In this document: piece by piece, positions 26,175-37,671 of the stretch
How positions within the stretch are numbered: the first letter of the stretch is position 1
How the letters are laid out: each line of letters opens with the position of its first letter
Source of the DNA: an uncultured Gammaproteobacteria bacterium
GTDB taxonomy: Bacteria; Pseudomonadota; Gammaproteobacteria; Steroidobacterales; GCA-2729495
Direction: 5' to 3'
NCBI GenBank assembly: GCA_937921935.1
Contig: CAKZWQ010000002.1
Coordinates: 58,853-122,852 of the forward strand
Length of the DNA: 64,000 nucleotides
The notes under the pieces: generated by a model
The model's input: only the letters and a program-made list of their open reading frames with translations
Told to the model about the DNA's origin: nothing
Databases searched by the model: none
Made by a program: the position numbers and the translations under genes

Positions 26175-28571
26175 TCAGGGCGCCGGGATAGCGCCCGCGG
26201 CGGCTGCGGTTTCTACAGGAACCAAAGGCCAGAAAACGGGCAGCAGCAGCATGACCGCGATAAACACCACCAGCGTCAGGGGCGCCCCGACCTTGATGTA
26301 GTCCTTGAAGCGATATCCACCCGGGCCCATGACCAGGATGTTGGCCGGATGGGAGATGGGGCTGGTAAAGCTCGCTGACGCGGCCATGGCCACTGCCATC
26401 ATCGCGGTTTGTGGCATCACGCCCATCTCGGCACAGGCAGACAGCACGATAGGCGCCATGAGCACCACCAGCGCAGCCGTCGGCACGATCATGGTCGCCA
26501 GGGCGGTCACGCCATACAGACCCATGATCACCGGCCACGGACCCAGGTCTCCGAGGCTGTCCATCACACCCCGCGCGAGCAGTTCTGCGGTGCCTGTCTC
26601 CTGCATGGCGATACCCAGGGGCAGCATGCCGGCGATGAGAAATACCGCGCGCCAGTCAATGGCCCGATAAGCCTGTTCCATGGTCAGGCATTTGCTCAGC
26701 ACCATCAGGCTGGCGCCGACGACGGCGGCGATGGAAATGGGTAACCAGCCGACCAGCACAGATATCACCACCGCAGTCATGATCAGGGCAGCGAGCGGGC
26801 CACGTCGCGTGTCGGTGATTGTTCCGCTCAAGGGCGTCAGTACGAGCAGTCCCGGGTCGTCATTCAGCAGCAGGAGTTTTTGCCGGGGTCCGACGAGCAG
26901 CAAGGCGTCCCCGAACTGCAGTTCCAGTTTATCCAGCTCGGAACGGATCGCTTCGCCGGAGCGCAGGATGGCTGACAGCTCCAGCCCGAACTTGTCGCGG
27001 AAATTCACATCTGCCACCCGCATGCCCGCCATGGGTGACTGGGGCGCCAGGGTCACTTCCACGGAAGCCAGGCGATCGGAGTCGAAGACATTCAGCGTGC
27101 GGGGTACGCCGCTGCCAATTTCCAGTTCCTGCAAACCGCGCAGTACGTCGAGATCTTCCGGGCGTCCCTGGATGAGCAACAGGTCACCACCCAGCAAGGT
27201 CTCGTCCGGATCGGGCATGACCTGCAGCTGGCCCTCCCGAAACAGGGCCAGCAAACGAAAGTCGAATGCATCACCGATGCGGCTCTTGGCCAGGGTCGAG
27301 CCGCCCAGGGCCGAGTCTTTCGGAATGCGGACCACAAAAATTCTTTCCTGCAGTCGATAGGTGTCTTTCAGGTCGGCTTCCGTGGTGACGCGGATCTCGG
27401 CGAACTCACCGCTTTTCTTCAGGCTGGCGACAATGTCATCGCCGCCCTGCAGTAGCAGCTGATCGCCGGCGCGCAGGGGCACGAAGGCCAGGTTTACCCG
27501 GCGCACCAAATCGTTGCGGCGAATGGCGACCACGCTGGCATCGAAGCGCCGGCGGAAGTCAGAGTGGTGCAGGAGTTCTTTGACCAGGTTTGAGTCTTCG
27601 GCGACGGTGGCTTCAACGAGCTGGATACGCCCGCTCATCAGTTCGTCCATCAGGGGCGCTTCGCGTTCGATGACCAAATCGCTCCAGCTGCGAATTTCCT
27701 CGAAGCGACCCAGGCGGCCCTGCACCAGCAAGGTGTCGCCGGCATGCAAATCTGTGGTTCGCGACGGCAGGGTTTCAACTTTTCCGGCCCGCTCGCGGGC
27801 CATGACCAGCAGACCGGCCGCCGAGCCGATACGACTTTCAGCCAGGGTCTTGCCTACGAGTACTGAACTGGCGGGGACCGTGACGGCGAAAGTGCTTTCC
27901 TGCAAACCGTATTGCGCCCGCAGATTTCGCTGGCTGCGCTGGGACGAGGCTGAGGGGTCTGTGCGGGGCAGCATCAGGCGACCAAACAGAGCGATAAAGA
28001 CAATGCCCGCAACCATCGCCCCAAGGCCGACGCTGAAGTAATCAAACAGGGCGAAGGGGCGCTCGCCCGCCTGGGCCAGGGCGCCGCTGATGAGCAGGTT
28101 TGGCGGGGTACCGACCAGGGTCGTGAGACCGCCGAGCAGGGTACCGAAGGCCATGGGCATGAGGACCCGCGACGGCGGGGTATCGGTGCGTCGGCAAATT
28201 TCCATAGCCACCGGCAGCATCAGGGCAGCGACACCAATATTGTTCATGAAGAAAGACAAGCTGCCGGCGCAGATCATGATCACGATGACCAGCGGTACTT
28301 CACTGCGGCCCGCAACCCGCATGACTTGCTTGCCGATAACGCCGGCAATGCCGGTGCGGGTCAGTCCTTCGCTGAGAATGAACATGGCCCACACGGTCAC
28401 GACGGCGGCATTGCTAAAGCCCGACAGGGCTTCGCTGGGTGACACCAGGCTGGTCAGGGCCAGGGCGCCGAGCACCAGCAGGGCCACCAGGTCCATTCTG
28501 ATCACCTCGGTGATGAACAGGATCAGGGCCACCCCGAGGATGATCAGTACCAGTGCGATCTCAATATTCAC
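26175..28571 (-). CDS. SLC13/ArsB-type anion permease with internal TrkA-C (RCK_C) domains
   Basis: ORF 26175-28637, likely GTG start VNIEIALVLIILG; PVAMEICRRTDTPPSRVLMPMAFGTLLGGLTTLVGTPPN; repeated RCK_C-like segments. Confidence 0.88.
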   Translation of the reverse strand: MNIEIALVLIILGVALILFITEVIRMDLVALLVLGALALTSLVSPSEALSGFSNAAVVTVWAMFILSEGLTRTGIAGVIGKQVMRVAGRSEVPLVIVIMICAGSLSFFMNNIGVAALMLPVAMEICRRTDTPPSRVLMPMAFGTLLGGLTTLVGTPPNLLISGALAQAGERPFALFDYFSVGLGAMVAGIVFIALFGRLMLPRTDPSASSQRSQRNLRAQYGLQESTFAVTVPASSVLVGKTLAESRIGSAAGLLVMARERAGKVETLPSRTTDLHAGDTLLVQGRLGRFEEIRSWSDLVIEREAPLMDELMSGRIQLVEATVAEDSNLVKELLHHSDFRRRFDASVVAIRRNDLVRRVNLAFVPLRAGDQLLLQGGDDIVASLKKSGEFAEIRVTTEADLKDTYRLQERIFVVRIPKDSALGGSTLAKSRIGDAFDFRLLALFREGQLQVMPDPDETLLGGDLLLIQGRPEDLDVLRGLQELEIGSGVPRTLNVFDSDRLASVEVTLAPQSPMAGMRVADVNFRDKFGLELSAILRSGEAIRSELDKLELQFGDALLLVGPRQKLLLLNDDPGLLVLTPLSGTITDTRRGPLAALIMTAVVISVLVGWLPISIAAVVGASLMVLSKCLTMEQAYRAIDWRAVFLIAGMLPLGIAMQETGTAELLARGVMDSLGDLGPWPVIMGLYGVTALATMIVPTAALVVLMAPIVLSACAEMGVMPQTAMMAVAMAASASFTSPISHPANILVMGPGGYRFKDYIKVGAPLTLVVFIAVMLLLPVFWPLVPVETAAAAGAIPAP

Positions 28572-28596
28572 GAGCGGTGAGGATAACCAGTTTTGT

Positions 28597-31500
28597 TTAG
28601 CGGGTCTGTGAGGTCGGTCGGCCGAAGCCGCCACCACCGGGGGTGGCGATGATCAGCATGTCGCCGGCGGCCAGATCCGTCTCGGCAATGCCCGGCAGAT
28701 ACTCGATCTGTTCGTCGGCACGCACCACCATATTAATGCCGGCTTTGCCCGGTGCCCCGCCGGTCAGGCCCGGCGGTCCCTGACGACGATGATTGGCCAC
28801 GATGGCGATGTGCATGGGGTGGAGGAATTCGATGGCCCGCAGCAGACCGTCGCCGCCGGGCTGCGCGCCCGCCCCGCCGCTGTCGCGACGGATGGCAAAT
28901 TCCCTGAGCAAAACCGGGTAACGCGCTTCCAGGATTTCCGGGTCGGTAATACGCGAGTTGGTCATGTGGGTGTGAACGGCACTGGCGCCCGGAAAGTCCC
29001 TGCCGGCGCCGGCACCGCCGCCGAGGGTTTCATAGTACTGGTAGCGTGCGTCGCCGAAGCTCAGGTTATTCATGGTGCCCTGGCTGGCTGCCAGTACACC
29101 CAAAGCCTGGAACAAGGCATTGGCAATGCACTGGGAGGTTTCTACATTGCCGGCGGCCACGGCGGCGGGAAACTCGGGTGACAGCAGGGTGTCGTCGGGT
29201 ATATGAATTTCGACGGGCCGCAGGCAGCCCTCATTCAGCGGAATCTGGCTGGTGACCAGGCAACGAAACGCATAGAGCACGGCTGCCCGGGCGATAGCGC
29301 GCGGGGCATTGAGATTGCCGGCCGAGGGCCCGGAGGTGCCACTGAAGTCCACGCGCGCCGCACCGCTGTCCGGATCCGTGTCTATCTGCACACGAATTAC
29401 CGCGCCGTCATCCAGGGCAGCAGTGCCCGCTCCGCTGCCCAGTTCGCGAATCGCCGCGCGCACTGCCGTTTCGGCGTTGTCCTGCACATAGTCCAGATAG
29501 GCTGACACCAGCGGCCGACCGAAGTGGCCGAGCATCTGCCGCAGCCCTGCCAGGCCTTTTTCATTGGCAGCCAGCTGAGCGCGCAGGTCGGCCAGGTTCT
29601 GCGCGGGGTTGCGGGCCGGATGCGGACCGTCTGCCAGGGCGGCCAGCAGTTCCCGGCGCTTGAGTTCTCCCGCCTGCACCAGCGGGAAGCCGGCGAAACG
29701 CTGGCCCTCTTCGCGGATGTCCCGGCTGTGGGCCGGCATGGAGCCCGGGGTAATGCCGCCGACGTCTGCGTGATGAGCCCGGCAGGCGAGCACGAACAGG
29801 GGGGGCTCATCCGGCTCGACATGAAAGGACGTGACTACTGTGATGTCGGGCAGATGGGTGCCGCCCTGGTAAGGGTCATTCACCATCCAGCTGTCGCCGG
29901 GTCGCAGGGTCTGACTGGCGAGCAGAGCCTGAACGCTTTCGCTCATGGAGCCCAGGTGCACCGGAATGTGGGGTGCATTAGCGACCAGCTGGCCGCGCGC
30001 ATCGAACAGTGCACAGGAAAAATCTCGCCGCTCTTTGATGTTCACGGAGTGGGCCGTGTTTTCCAGCACGGCGCCCATTTGCTCGGCGATGTTCATGCAG
30101 TGATTGTTGAACAGCTCGAGCATGATCGGATTGGGGTGCGGTCCTGCGTGTCGCTCTGACCGCACCGCGTGATCGTGGCTGAGCATCAGCATGCCCCCCG
30201 GCTGTGCCGTGAGCGTCCAGCCCGGGATCACGACGGTGGTGCTGTGCGTTTCAGTAATGAGCGCCGGGCCCGACACACGCTGGCCGTCAGCAAGGGCAGA
30301 TCGCTCCCAGACCTGGGCAGCGTGCCAGTTGCCGGCAAAATAAAAATCGCTGGTCGCAGCCCGGGCTGATGCTGTTTCGGCAGCAGTCATGCTGGCGGTA
30401 TTGGGATCGGCGCCCTGACCGGTCACGGCAACCTGTAAGGATTCGATCCACGGCGCATCAGTGCCGCTGTTGAAGCCGAAGCGTTGTCGATGCAGCTGCC
30501 TGAAGGCGGCGTTGCCGGCTGCCAGGTCACCCGACCAGGTGACGGGCAGCGTGGTATCTGAACCTGCCACGCGCAGTTGCAGGGTGGCGACCTGCACAAG
30601 GCTCTGCGGATCTATGTCCTGTTGCCGCAGTTCTTCCCGGCAGGCCTGCCCAAGGGTCTGCAGCTGCGCGTCGAGCCACGCTAAGACGGACGCATCCAGA
30701 GGGCGATCGGCAGTTGCCTGGCGGTAGGCGCGTGTGGGCGCAGCGCCCATGCCCAGGGCGGACAGCAAACCGGCCAGGGGATGCACCAGGATTCGTCGAA
30801 TACCCAATGCATTGGCGACCTCGCAGGCGTGCTGGCCACCGGCACCCCCGAAGCAACACAGGGTGAAGTCGGCCGGGTCCCGGCCGCGCTGGGTCGATAC
30901 GGTTTTGATCGCGTTGGCCATGTTGTCCACGGCCACCTGCACGAAGCCCTCCGCTACGGCCTCTGCCGACAGGCTGTTGCCTGTGGTCAGGTTGACTTCC
31001 TCGGCGATGCTTTCCAGAGTCGCTGCGGCGGCGTCCCGGTCAAGGGGCGCGTCGCCGTCAGGACCGAATACCCGGGGAAAACGTTCGGGCAGCAGACGCC
31101 CAAGAACCAGGTTCGCATCCGTCACGGCCAGGGGTCCGCCCCGACCATAGCTGGCCGGTCCGGGTGCTGCGCCGGCCGATTCCGGTCCGGCCTGAAAGCG
31201 CCCCTGGGCGAATCTCAGCACGGAGCCGCCGCCCGCAGCGACCGTGTGAATGCGCAGCATGGGGGCCTGCAGGCGCACGCCGGCCACGATGTTGTCATTC
31301 ACCAGTTCAAAGTCACCGTCATACAGGGTGACGTCGGTGGAGGTGCCGCCCATATCAAAGCCGATCAGTTGCGTGCCGCCGGCTTCGCGACAGGTGGCCA
31401 CCATGCCTACCACGCCGCCGGCGGGCCCCGACAAAACGCTGTCCTTGCCGCGGAACAGTTCCCCCGCCACCAGGCCGCCGTTGCTTTGCATGAACTGAAT

Positions 31501-32208
31501 CCGGGTCGCCTTGATGCCGGCCTCCGCCAGAGCTGCGCGAAAACCTGTGAGGTAATGACTAAGCAGGGGCGACAGGTAAGCGTCGGCGACGGTGGTGTCT
31601 CCGCGGCTGACGAGTTTGGGCAGGGGCGTGGTTTGGTGCGACAGGGATACCTGGCCAAAGCCCAGTTCCCGGGCAATTTCGCCGACTCGTTGCTCGTGCC
31701 GGGGAAAGCGATAGCCATGCATGAGGCACACCGCCAGGCCGTCCACGCCGGCTTCACGCAAGCCGATCAGGCCCGTGCGCAATGTTTCCTCGTTCAGTGG
31801 CTGCAGGATTTCGCCGCTGGCACTCAGGCGTTCTTCAACTTCCAGCACGGCCGCGTGGAGCGGCTTGCGAAGCTGAATGTGCAGGGCGAACAAGTCCGGC
31901 CGATCCTGGTAGGCGATTCGCAGGGCGTCACCGAAACCGGCAGTAACCACGAAGGCCGTGTCAGCACCGCTTCGCTCCAGCAAGGCATTGGTCGCCACCG
32001 TAGTGCCCATCTTTATTGCATCAACGGGTGCGCCCGGGTCCTGGGCAGCGAGTACCTCAACGAGGCCGGCGACGGCCGCATCCGGGTAATGCTCCGGGTT
32101 ATCAGACAGAAACTTGCGCGTATGCAGAGTGCCGTCGGGCGCGCGGCCGATGATGTCCGTGAAGGTACCGCCGCGGTCGATCCAGAACTGCCAACCTGCT
32201 GCGGTCAT
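28597..32208 (-). CDS. 5-oxoprolinase / hydantoinase, fused HyuA-HyuB
   Basis: [40 protein letters not shown]; second half [45 protein letters not shown]; about 1204 aa. Confidence 0.92.
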   Translation of the reverse strand: MTAAGWQFWIDRGGTFTDIIGRAPDGTLHTRKFLSDNPEHYPDAAVAGLVEVLAAQDPGAPVDAIKMGTTVATNALLERSGADTAFVVTAGFGDALRIAYQDRPDLFALHIQLRKPLHAAVLEVEERLSASGEILQPLNEETLRTGLIGLREAGVDGLAVCLMHGYRFPRHEQRVGEIARELGFGQVSLSHQTTPLPKLVSRGDTTVADAYLSPLLSHYLTGFRAALAEAGIKATRIQFMQSNGGLVAGELFRGKDSVLSGPAGGVVGMVATCREAGGTQLIGFDMGGTSTDVTLYDGDFELVNDNIVAGVRLQAPMLRIHTVAAGGGSVLRFAQGRFQAGPESAGAAPGPASYGRGGPLAVTDANLVLGRLLPERFPRVFGPDGDAPLDRDAAAATLESIAEEVNLTTGNSLSAEAVAEGFVQVAVDNMANAIKTVSTQRGRDPADFTLCCFGGAGGQHACEVANALGIRRILVHPLAGLLSALGMGAAPTRAYRQATADRPLDASVLAWLDAQLQTLGQACREELRQQDIDPQSLVQVATLQLRVAGSDTTLPVTWSGDLAAGNAAFRQLHRQRFGFNSGTDAPWIESLQVAVTGQGADPNTASMTAAETASARAATSDFYFAGNWHAAQVWERSALADGQRVSGPALITETHSTTVVIPGWTLTAQPGGMLMLSHDHAVRSERHAGPHPNPIMLELFNNHCMNIAEQMGAVLENTAHSVNIKERRDFSCALFDARGQLVANAPHIPVHLGSMSESVQALLASQTLRPGDSWMVNDPYQGGTHLPDITVVTSFHVEPDEPPLFVLACRAHHADVGGITPGSMPAHSRDIREEGQRFAGFPLVQAGELKRRELLAALADGPHPARNPAQNLADLRAQLAANEKGLAGLRQMLGHFGRPLVSAYLDYVQDNAETAVRAAIRELGSGAGTAALDDGAVIRVQIDTDPDSGAARVDFSGTSGPSAGNLNAPRAIARAAVLYAFRCLVTSQIPLNEGCLRPVEIHIPDDTLLSPEFPAAVAAGNVETSQCIANALFQALGVLAASQGTMNNLSFGDARYQYYETLGGGAGAGRDFPGASAVHTHMTNSRITDPEILEARYPVLLREFAIRRDSGGAGAQPGGDGLLRAIEFLHPMHIAIVANHRRQGPPGLTGGAPGKAGINMVVRADEQIEYLPGIAETDLAAGDMLIIATPGGGGFGRPTSQTR

Positions 32209-32254
32209 CATCGCTAATGTAGCATGGGCCTGCGTCGCCAAAGACAGGATTCCC

Positions 32255-32785
32255 ATGAGCATCGGCAAGGTCTGTTTCTCCCATGGCCAGGAAAGCGGGC
32301 CATGGGGCACAAAGATCCGGCACCTGGCCGATCTGGCCACGGCCCGGGACTGGGCGGTTGAGTCCCTGGACTATCAGGGCATGGCTGATCCGGTGGCGCG
32401 GGCCGCGAAACTGGCGGCTTACTGTCAGCAGCTGGATCAGCCGCCGGTGCTGGTAGGCAGCAGCATGGGGGGCTTCGTCGCCCTGCACGTGGCTGCGCAG
32501 ATGCCAGTCCGTGGTTTGTTCCTGCTGGCGCCCGCGCTGTTTCTACCCGGCTATGAAGAGCATCTGCCGGCGACGCCGCCGACCTGTCCGGTGTTTATCG
32601 TGCACGGCTGGGGCGATGATGTGGTGCCCTGCGCAGGGAGTCAGCGTTTCGCCCAGTCCACCCGGTCGCGCCTTTTACTGCTGGACGGTGATCATCGGCT
32701 GACGGCCCAGATTGATGTGGTGGGTGCGGCCTTCGACCAGTTCCTGGCCGAACTGGGTGATACTGGTGGCGGGTCTGCGAATTAG
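32255..32785 (+). CDS. Alpha/beta hydrolase (YqiA/esterase-like)
   Basis: ORF 32114-32785; likely start [47 protein letters not shown]. Confidence 0.8.
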   Translation: MSIGKVCFSHGQESGPWGTKIRHLADLATARDWAVESLDYQGMADPVARAAKLAAYCQQLDQPPVLVGSSMGGFVALHVAAQMPVRGLFLLAPALFLPGYEEHLPATPPTCPVFIVHGWGDDVVPCAGSQRFAQSTRSRLLLLDGDHRLTAQIDVVGAAFDQFLAELGDTGGGSAN

Positions 32786-33705
32786 GCAGCTGCCAGGGTG
32801 CAAAGACCGATCAGGGTCGGATCGTCAGCCAGAATCAGATAGGTGGGAATGGCGTTGAGGTAGTCAGCGTAGCGGCCCTTGGCCGTAAAGCGTTGGCGAA
32901 AGCCCGACGCGCAGAATCGTTCCGTGTAACGCGTTGCAATGCCGCCGCCGATATAAACCCCGCCGAAGGCGCCGAGCATCAGGGCGGCATCGGCTGCTGC
33001 TGTACCCAGTAAGTCGCAGAACAAGGCAAAGCTGGCACAGGCGGCAGGATCTTCGGCCGTGATCAGCGCGCCCAGTTGCTCCGTCGGGATGGGACTGCCT
33101 CCGTGGAGCAGCTCGTGAATCAGGCTCAGACCCGGCCCGGAAATCAGTCGCTCTGCGGAACAGTGGCCGTAGCGTTCGCGCGCCTGGCTGATGATGGCCG
33201 CCTCCTGCGCATTGTTCGCCGCCAGGCTGGCATGGCCGCCTTCGCCCGGCAGGGCGCGCCAGCCGTCAGGGTTAGGCACCAGGGCGCTCATGCCCAGACC
33301 TGTACCCGGGCCGATCACGACTTTAGTGCCGGCCGGATCGGGCTGGCCGGCGCCGATCTGGCGCACTTGTGTGTCAGTTAGCACGGGCAGCGCGCAGGCG
33401 AGCGCTTCGAAATCGTTGAGCAGCGTCAATGCCTGAAAGCCCAGGGATTGGCGCAAGTCCGTCGCCTCAATGGTCCAGTGCAGATTGGTCATCTGCACCG
33501 TGTCGTTGCGAACCGGCGCTGCCACCGCCAGGGCGGCAGCCTGAGGCTGGTCGGCGGCTGACAGGTTGCCCAGGTAGTGCTGGAGCAGGGCGGCGGCGTC
33601 GGAGAATTCCTGATTATTAAAGTGCTGCAGCTGCATCGGCCCGTCGGGGCCGGCCAGGGCGCAGCGGGTATTGGTGCCGCCGATGTCCGCGATCAGCGTA
33701 CTCAC
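32782..33705 (-). CDS. glk: Glucokinase
   Basis: LIADIGGTNTRCAL, VIGPGTGLGMSALVP, LPGEGGHASLA, GAFGGVYIGGGIATR; 4-nt overlap with otsA. Confidence 0.93.
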   Translation of the reverse strand: MSTLIADIGGTNTRCALAGPDGPMQLQHFNNQEFSDAAALLQHYLGNLSAADQPQAAALAVAAPVRNDTVQMTNLHWTIEATDLRQSLGFQALTLLNDFEALACALPVLTDTQVRQIGAGQPDPAGTKVVIGPGTGLGMSALVPNPDGWRALPGEGGHASLAANNAQEAAIISQARERYGHCSAERLISGPGLSLIHELLHGGSPIPTEQLGALITAEDPAACASFALFCDLLGTAAADAALMLGAFGGVYIGGGIATRYTERFCASGFRQRFTAKGRYADYLNAIPTYLILADDPTLIGLCTLAAA

Positions 33706-35102
33706 GGGTCGGCCGTCTGATTCTGCCCCTGGGCCTGTAAGAGCGCTTCAACGAATCGCGTCCGCCAGGCTGTGATGTCGTTTCGCCGGAGCACTGCGAG
33801 CATGGAGCTATGTCGCTCGCGCCGTTCGCCCTCACTCATGTTCAGGGCACGATGCATCGCGTCGGCGACGCCATCCACGTCATAGGGGTTAACCAGGATG
33901 GCATCGGATAACTCGTGAGCAGCACCGGCGAGGCTCGACAGCACGGGCATCCCCGGGTCATACAGGGGCTGAGAGGCGATAAATTCCTTTACCACCAGGT
34001 TCATACCATCGCGCACGGGGGTAACCAGGCCGACACTCGATTCCCGGAAAAAACCCATCAGTGTGGCGCGGTCGAAGGCCCGATTGAGGTAGCGGACAGG
34101 TACCCAGTCGATGTCCGCGAAGCGACCGTTAATTTGCCCGGCTGTTTGCTCCAGCGCCTCGCGTATGTCGTCATAGGCGCGAACCCCGGTGCGGGTTTTG
34201 GGGGCCACCTGGATGTATGACACCTGGTTGCGGTTGGCCGGGTAATTTTCCAGCAAGCGGGTAAAGGCCTGGAAACGTTCTTCCAGCCCTTTGCTGTAAT
34301 CGAGCCGATCAACACCTATCAGCAGCTGGCGGCCGTGGAGATGTTTAACCATGCGCTTCACATGATCATGTTCGCCGGTCTGCATGGCCAGCTGCTGGCA
34401 TTCGTCCACATCGATGCCGATGGGGAAAACATCCGCGTGCATCCGGGCGCCATTAGCGTGGTTGCGGCGATCGGCGCCTGCGCCGTCGCCCAGGCCCTGG
34501 CTGTCCAGAGCATCGCGGAAGCAGCGCAAGTCGCGTGGCGTATGAAAACCCACCACGTCGTAGGCGCACAGCGCGCGCAACAACTGTTGATAAACCGGCA
34601 AGACACGCAGCATTTCCAGGGCCGGGAAGGGGACATGCAGGAAGAACCCGATGGGGTTGTTTATCCCGGCGCGGCGCAGCTCCGATGCCAGGGGAATAAG
34701 GTGGTAGTCATGCACCCAGATCAGATCGTCGGGCCGCAGCAGCGGGATCAGCTTGCGGGCGAATAAGGAGTTGACGCGACGGTACTCGTCGAACTCGCGG
34801 CGTTCATAGCGAAAATAGCCCAGCAGGTAGTGGCAGACCGGCCACAGGGACGTATTAGCGAAGCCGTTGTAGTACAGCTCGTGGGAGCGTTCACTGAGCT
34901 CAATGGTGGCGTAAGTGATGTTGCCATCCTGTGTCAGCTGTGGCCCCGCGGGTTCGCCTTTTACCGTGCGACCGTTCCAGCCAAACCAGATACCGCCGTG
35001 CTCACGCAGGGCGGCCAGCACACCCACGGCCAGGCCGCCGGCCGCATTGCTGCTGCCGCTTGGCAGGGCAACGCGATTGGATACATTGACCAGGCGGGTC
35101 AC
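33702..35102 (-). CDS. otsA: Alpha,alpha-trehalose-phosphate synthase (GT20)
   Basis: RLVNVSNRVALP, IWVHDYHLIPLA, IGVDRLDYSKGLEERFQAF, VTPVRDGMNLVVKEF. Confidence 0.95.
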   Translation of the reverse strand: MTRLVNVSNRVALPSGSSNAAGGLAVGVLAALREHGGIWFGWNGRTVKGEPAGPQLTQDGNITYATIELSERSHELYYNGFANTSLWPVCHYLLGYFRYERREFDEYRRVNSLFARKLIPLLRPDDLIWVHDYHLIPLASELRRAGINNPIGFFLHVPFPALEMLRVLPVYQQLLRALCAYDVVGFHTPRDLRCFRDALDSQGLGDGAGADRRNHANGARMHADVFPIGIDVDECQQLAMQTGEHDHVKRMVKHLHGRQLLIGVDRLDYSKGLEERFQAFTRLLENYPANRNQVSYIQVAPKTRTGVRAYDDIREALEQTAGQINGRFADIDWVPVRYLNRAFDRATLMGFFRESSVGLVTPVRDGMNLVVKEFIASQPLYDPGMPVLSSLAGAAHELSDAILVNPYDVDGVADAMHRALNMSEGERRERHSSMLAVLRRNDITAWRTRFVEALLQAQGQNQTADP

Positions 35103-36880
35103 AGCTCGTCCTCCCAGTTGCGGCTCAGGCGCCGGGCCGCATTGATGATACCGACCATGCTGTATGTCTGCGGGAAGTTACCCCATAGCTCACCCGTCTC
35201 AGGATCCAGATCTTCAGACAGCAGGCCCATGTTGTTCCGACAGTCCAGCATGGATTCAAACAGCTCCCGCGCTTCATCTTTCCGGCCTGCAGCTGCCAGG
35301 GCATCGATGTACCAGAAGGTGCAAATGTTGAACGCGTTTTCGGGTTCGCCGAAATCGTCTTCGGCGTGATAACGCATCAGGTGATTACCGCGACGCAGTT
35401 GTTTTTCAATGGCTGACAGCGTGCCCAGAAAGCGCGGGTCGGTGCCCGATATAAAGCCCAGGCTGGGCATCAGCAACAGGCTGGCGTCCAGTTCCGGCCG
35501 CTCGAAGGCATCGGTAAAGGCTTGTTGTTTCTCGTCCCAGGCCTTGTCGAAGATGACGCCGCGAATATGGTCCGCCTTGGCCCGCCAGTACTGGCTGCGT
35601 TCCTCATTATTCAGTCGCGAGGCGATGACGGCCAGCCGGTCGCAGGCGGCCCAGCACATCAGGCTGGAAAATGTATGGACGCGTTTGCGGCCGCGATACT
35701 CCCAGATACCTGCATCCGGCTGATCATGCAGTGCAAAGGCTCGTTCGCCGAGAATTTCCAGGCGTTCCAGGCTGGCATTGTTACCTGGTCGCGACAGTCG
35801 GCTGTCAAAGAAAAACTGCGTGGCCGACAGGATGACAGCGCCGTAGACATCGTTCTGGATCTGTTCATAAGCCTGGTTGCCGACGCGCACGGGACCCATG
35901 CCCCGGTAACCGGACAGGCTGTCAACGCTACGCTCGGAGAGATCTGCCTGTCCGGTAATGCTGTAGACAGGTTGCAGCGAGCCGCCGTCCTCAAAAGACA
36001 CGTTGAGAATGTATTCCAGGTAAGCCTCCATGGTGCGAGTGGCGCCCAGGCTATTAAGGGCTTTGACCACGAAGTAGCTGTCGCGCAGCCAGCAGTAGCG
36101 GTAATCCCAGTTGCGGCCGCTGTCGGCAGATTCGGGCAGGGACGTAGTCATGGCGGCCATGACCGCGCCGGTGTCTTCGAAGGTGCACAGCTTGAGGGTT
36201 ATGGCCGCGCGAATTACGGCTTTCTGCCAGTCAAAGGGAATGGCCAGTCCCCTGACCCAGGCTTCCCAGTAGCTGCGTGTCTGGCCGTAGTGATCGCGGG
36301 CGATTTCTTCCGTCGCGTGAGGGATGCTTTCATCGTTGCCGATGACCAGGTGATGGGGGCGCGTCAGGACAAAGGCTTGCTCCTCCATGATCGCCGTCAG
36401 GGGCACGTCCGTCGTCAGCCGGATCACCATGTCGGGCTGCACATAGCGAATATGATTGCTGCCATGGGTGACATGGGCGGCTGCACTGCCGTAGTCACTG
36501 GCGGGGCGCACCCGCACGCGCACACGGGGCCAACCATTTACGGGGCTGATGGTGCGAATCAGCATGACGGGATGATAGGTCCGACCATAGAGATTAAATC
36601 GGGGCGCGAAATCCGTAATGCGAATGGCATTACCCTGGGTGTCATACAAGGTGGTTTGCACGATGGGCGTGTTGCGAATGTATTCCTGCTCGGCGTGGTC
36701 GAAATCCATCAGTTCGACTTCGTAAACACCCAGGCCTTCGTTCTGCCGCGGCTCCAGCAAAGCACAAAAGGCCGGGTTGCCATCCGGTCGGGGCAGGCAG
36801 CACCACACCACCCGACCGCGGCCATCCAGCAGGGCGCTGACCTGGCAATTGCCAATGACGGCGAGTTCAAGGTTATTCAT
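35099..36880 (-). CDS. Glycoside hydrolase family 15 protein (glucoamylase/trehalase-like)
   Basis: MNNLELAVIGNCQVSALLDGRGRVVWCCLPRPDGNPAFCALL; NWDYRYCWLRDSYFVVKALN; 593 aa. Confidence 0.92.
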   Translation of the reverse strand: MNNLELAVIGNCQVSALLDGRGRVVWCCLPRPDGNPAFCALLEPRQNEGLGVYEVELMDFDHAEQEYIRNTPIVQTTLYDTQGNAIRITDFAPRFNLYGRTYHPVMLIRTISPVNGWPRVRVRVRPASDYGSAAAHVTHGSNHIRYVQPDMVIRLTTDVPLTAIMEEQAFVLTRPHHLVIGNDESIPHATEEIARDHYGQTRSYWEAWVRGLAIPFDWQKAVIRAAITLKLCTFEDTGAVMAAMTTSLPESADSGRNWDYRYCWLRDSYFVVKALNSLGATRTMEAYLEYILNVSFEDGGSLQPVYSITGQADLSERSVDSLSGYRGMGPVRVGNQAYEQIQNDVYGAVILSATQFFFDSRLSRPGNNASLERLEILGERAFALHDQPDAGIWEYRGRKRVHTFSSLMCWAACDRLAVIASRLNNEERSQYWRAKADHIRGVIFDKAWDEKQQAFTDAFERPELDASLLLMPSLGFISGTDPRFLGTLSAIEKQLRRGNHLMRYHAEDDFGEPENAFNICTFWYIDALAAAGRKDEARELFESMLDCRNNMGLLSEDLDPETGELWGNFPQTYSMVGIINAARRLSRNWEDEL

Positions 36881-37634
36881 GTGTCTGGCCCGCTAAACCG
36901 GCTTGCAAGGCTGCCAGCCAGTCGCCGACGGCGGCGACATCGGCCAGGCCCATTCGGGCTGAGGTTGTCTGGGTTTCGTTGCCCACATGAATGGACCAGC
37001 CGCCCAGTTCGTTCACGGTGTCAAAGCCGAACTCGTCGGTCAGGTCGTCACCGATGAAAACCGGCAAGCGGTCTTTAAACGGTTCGTTTTGCATGAAAGC
37101 CTCTATGGCAGTCCCCTTGTTGGCGCCGGCGGGTCGCAGTTCCCAGACCATCTTGCCCGCTTGCAGGACGAAGTCTGCCGCATGTTGATCACGGATTTGT
37201 GTGATTCGTGCCCGAACTATGTCAGCCAGCTGGGGGGCGCGACGAAAGTGCAGGGCCATGCTCTGGCCCTTGACCTCGGCCAGCAGCCCCCGGTGCTCCG
37301 CGACGAACGCCTCGATAGCATGGCGCGCGGCCGGCGGGAAGCTGGCCGAATCCAAGCTTGGGGCCATGCCCGGGCGCAGCTGCATCTCCAGGCCGTGGTT
37401 ACCGGCTGCCGGCAGGTCCAGGGGTGCAAGGTGCTCCAGCAGATTAGCGAGCCGGCGGCCTGAAACCACGGCCAGGGCGCCCTGCAGCTGGTCGGCAAGC
37501 TCGCTCAGCCTGGCCCGCAAGGTCTCGCTTAGCTGCACGTGATCGGGTTGTTGGGCCAGTTCGACGAGGGTCCCATCGAAGTCCAGAAACAGGGCGAGGG
37601 GTTGCTCAGCGCAGGCGGGAGGAGTTGGCAGCAT
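36873..37634 (-). CDS. otsB: Trehalose-6-phosphate phosphatase (HAD)
   Basis: ALFLDFDGTLVELA; VVSGRRLANL; GDDLTDEFGFDTVNELGG; start chosen at MLPTPPACAEQPL. Confidence 0.92.
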   Translation of the reverse strand: MLPTPPACAEQPLALFLDFDGTLVELAQQPDHVQLSETLRARLSELADQLQGALAVVSGRRLANLLEHLAPLDLPAAGNHGLEMQLRPGMAPSLDSASFPPAARHAIEAFVAEHRGLLAEVKGQSMALHFRRAPQLADIVRARITQIRDQHAADFVLQAGKMVWELRPAGANKGTAIEAFMQNEPFKDRLPVFIGDDLTDEFGFDTVNELGGWSIHVGNETQTTSARMGLADVAAVGDWLAALQAGLAGQTHE

Positions 37635-37671
37635 GGGGCAACGATAACCCGCGGCTCTTGGATTGCAACGC

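Noticed and set aside
30781-32217. 478-aa plus-strand ORF
   Set aside because: Antisense to the fused 5-oxoprolinase; composition is His/Gln/Gly-rich shadow coding with no motif.
35522-37057. 511-aa plus-strand ORF
   Set aside because: Antisense to the GH15 and otsB genes, which have clear family motifs; a long antisense frame is expected at this GC content.
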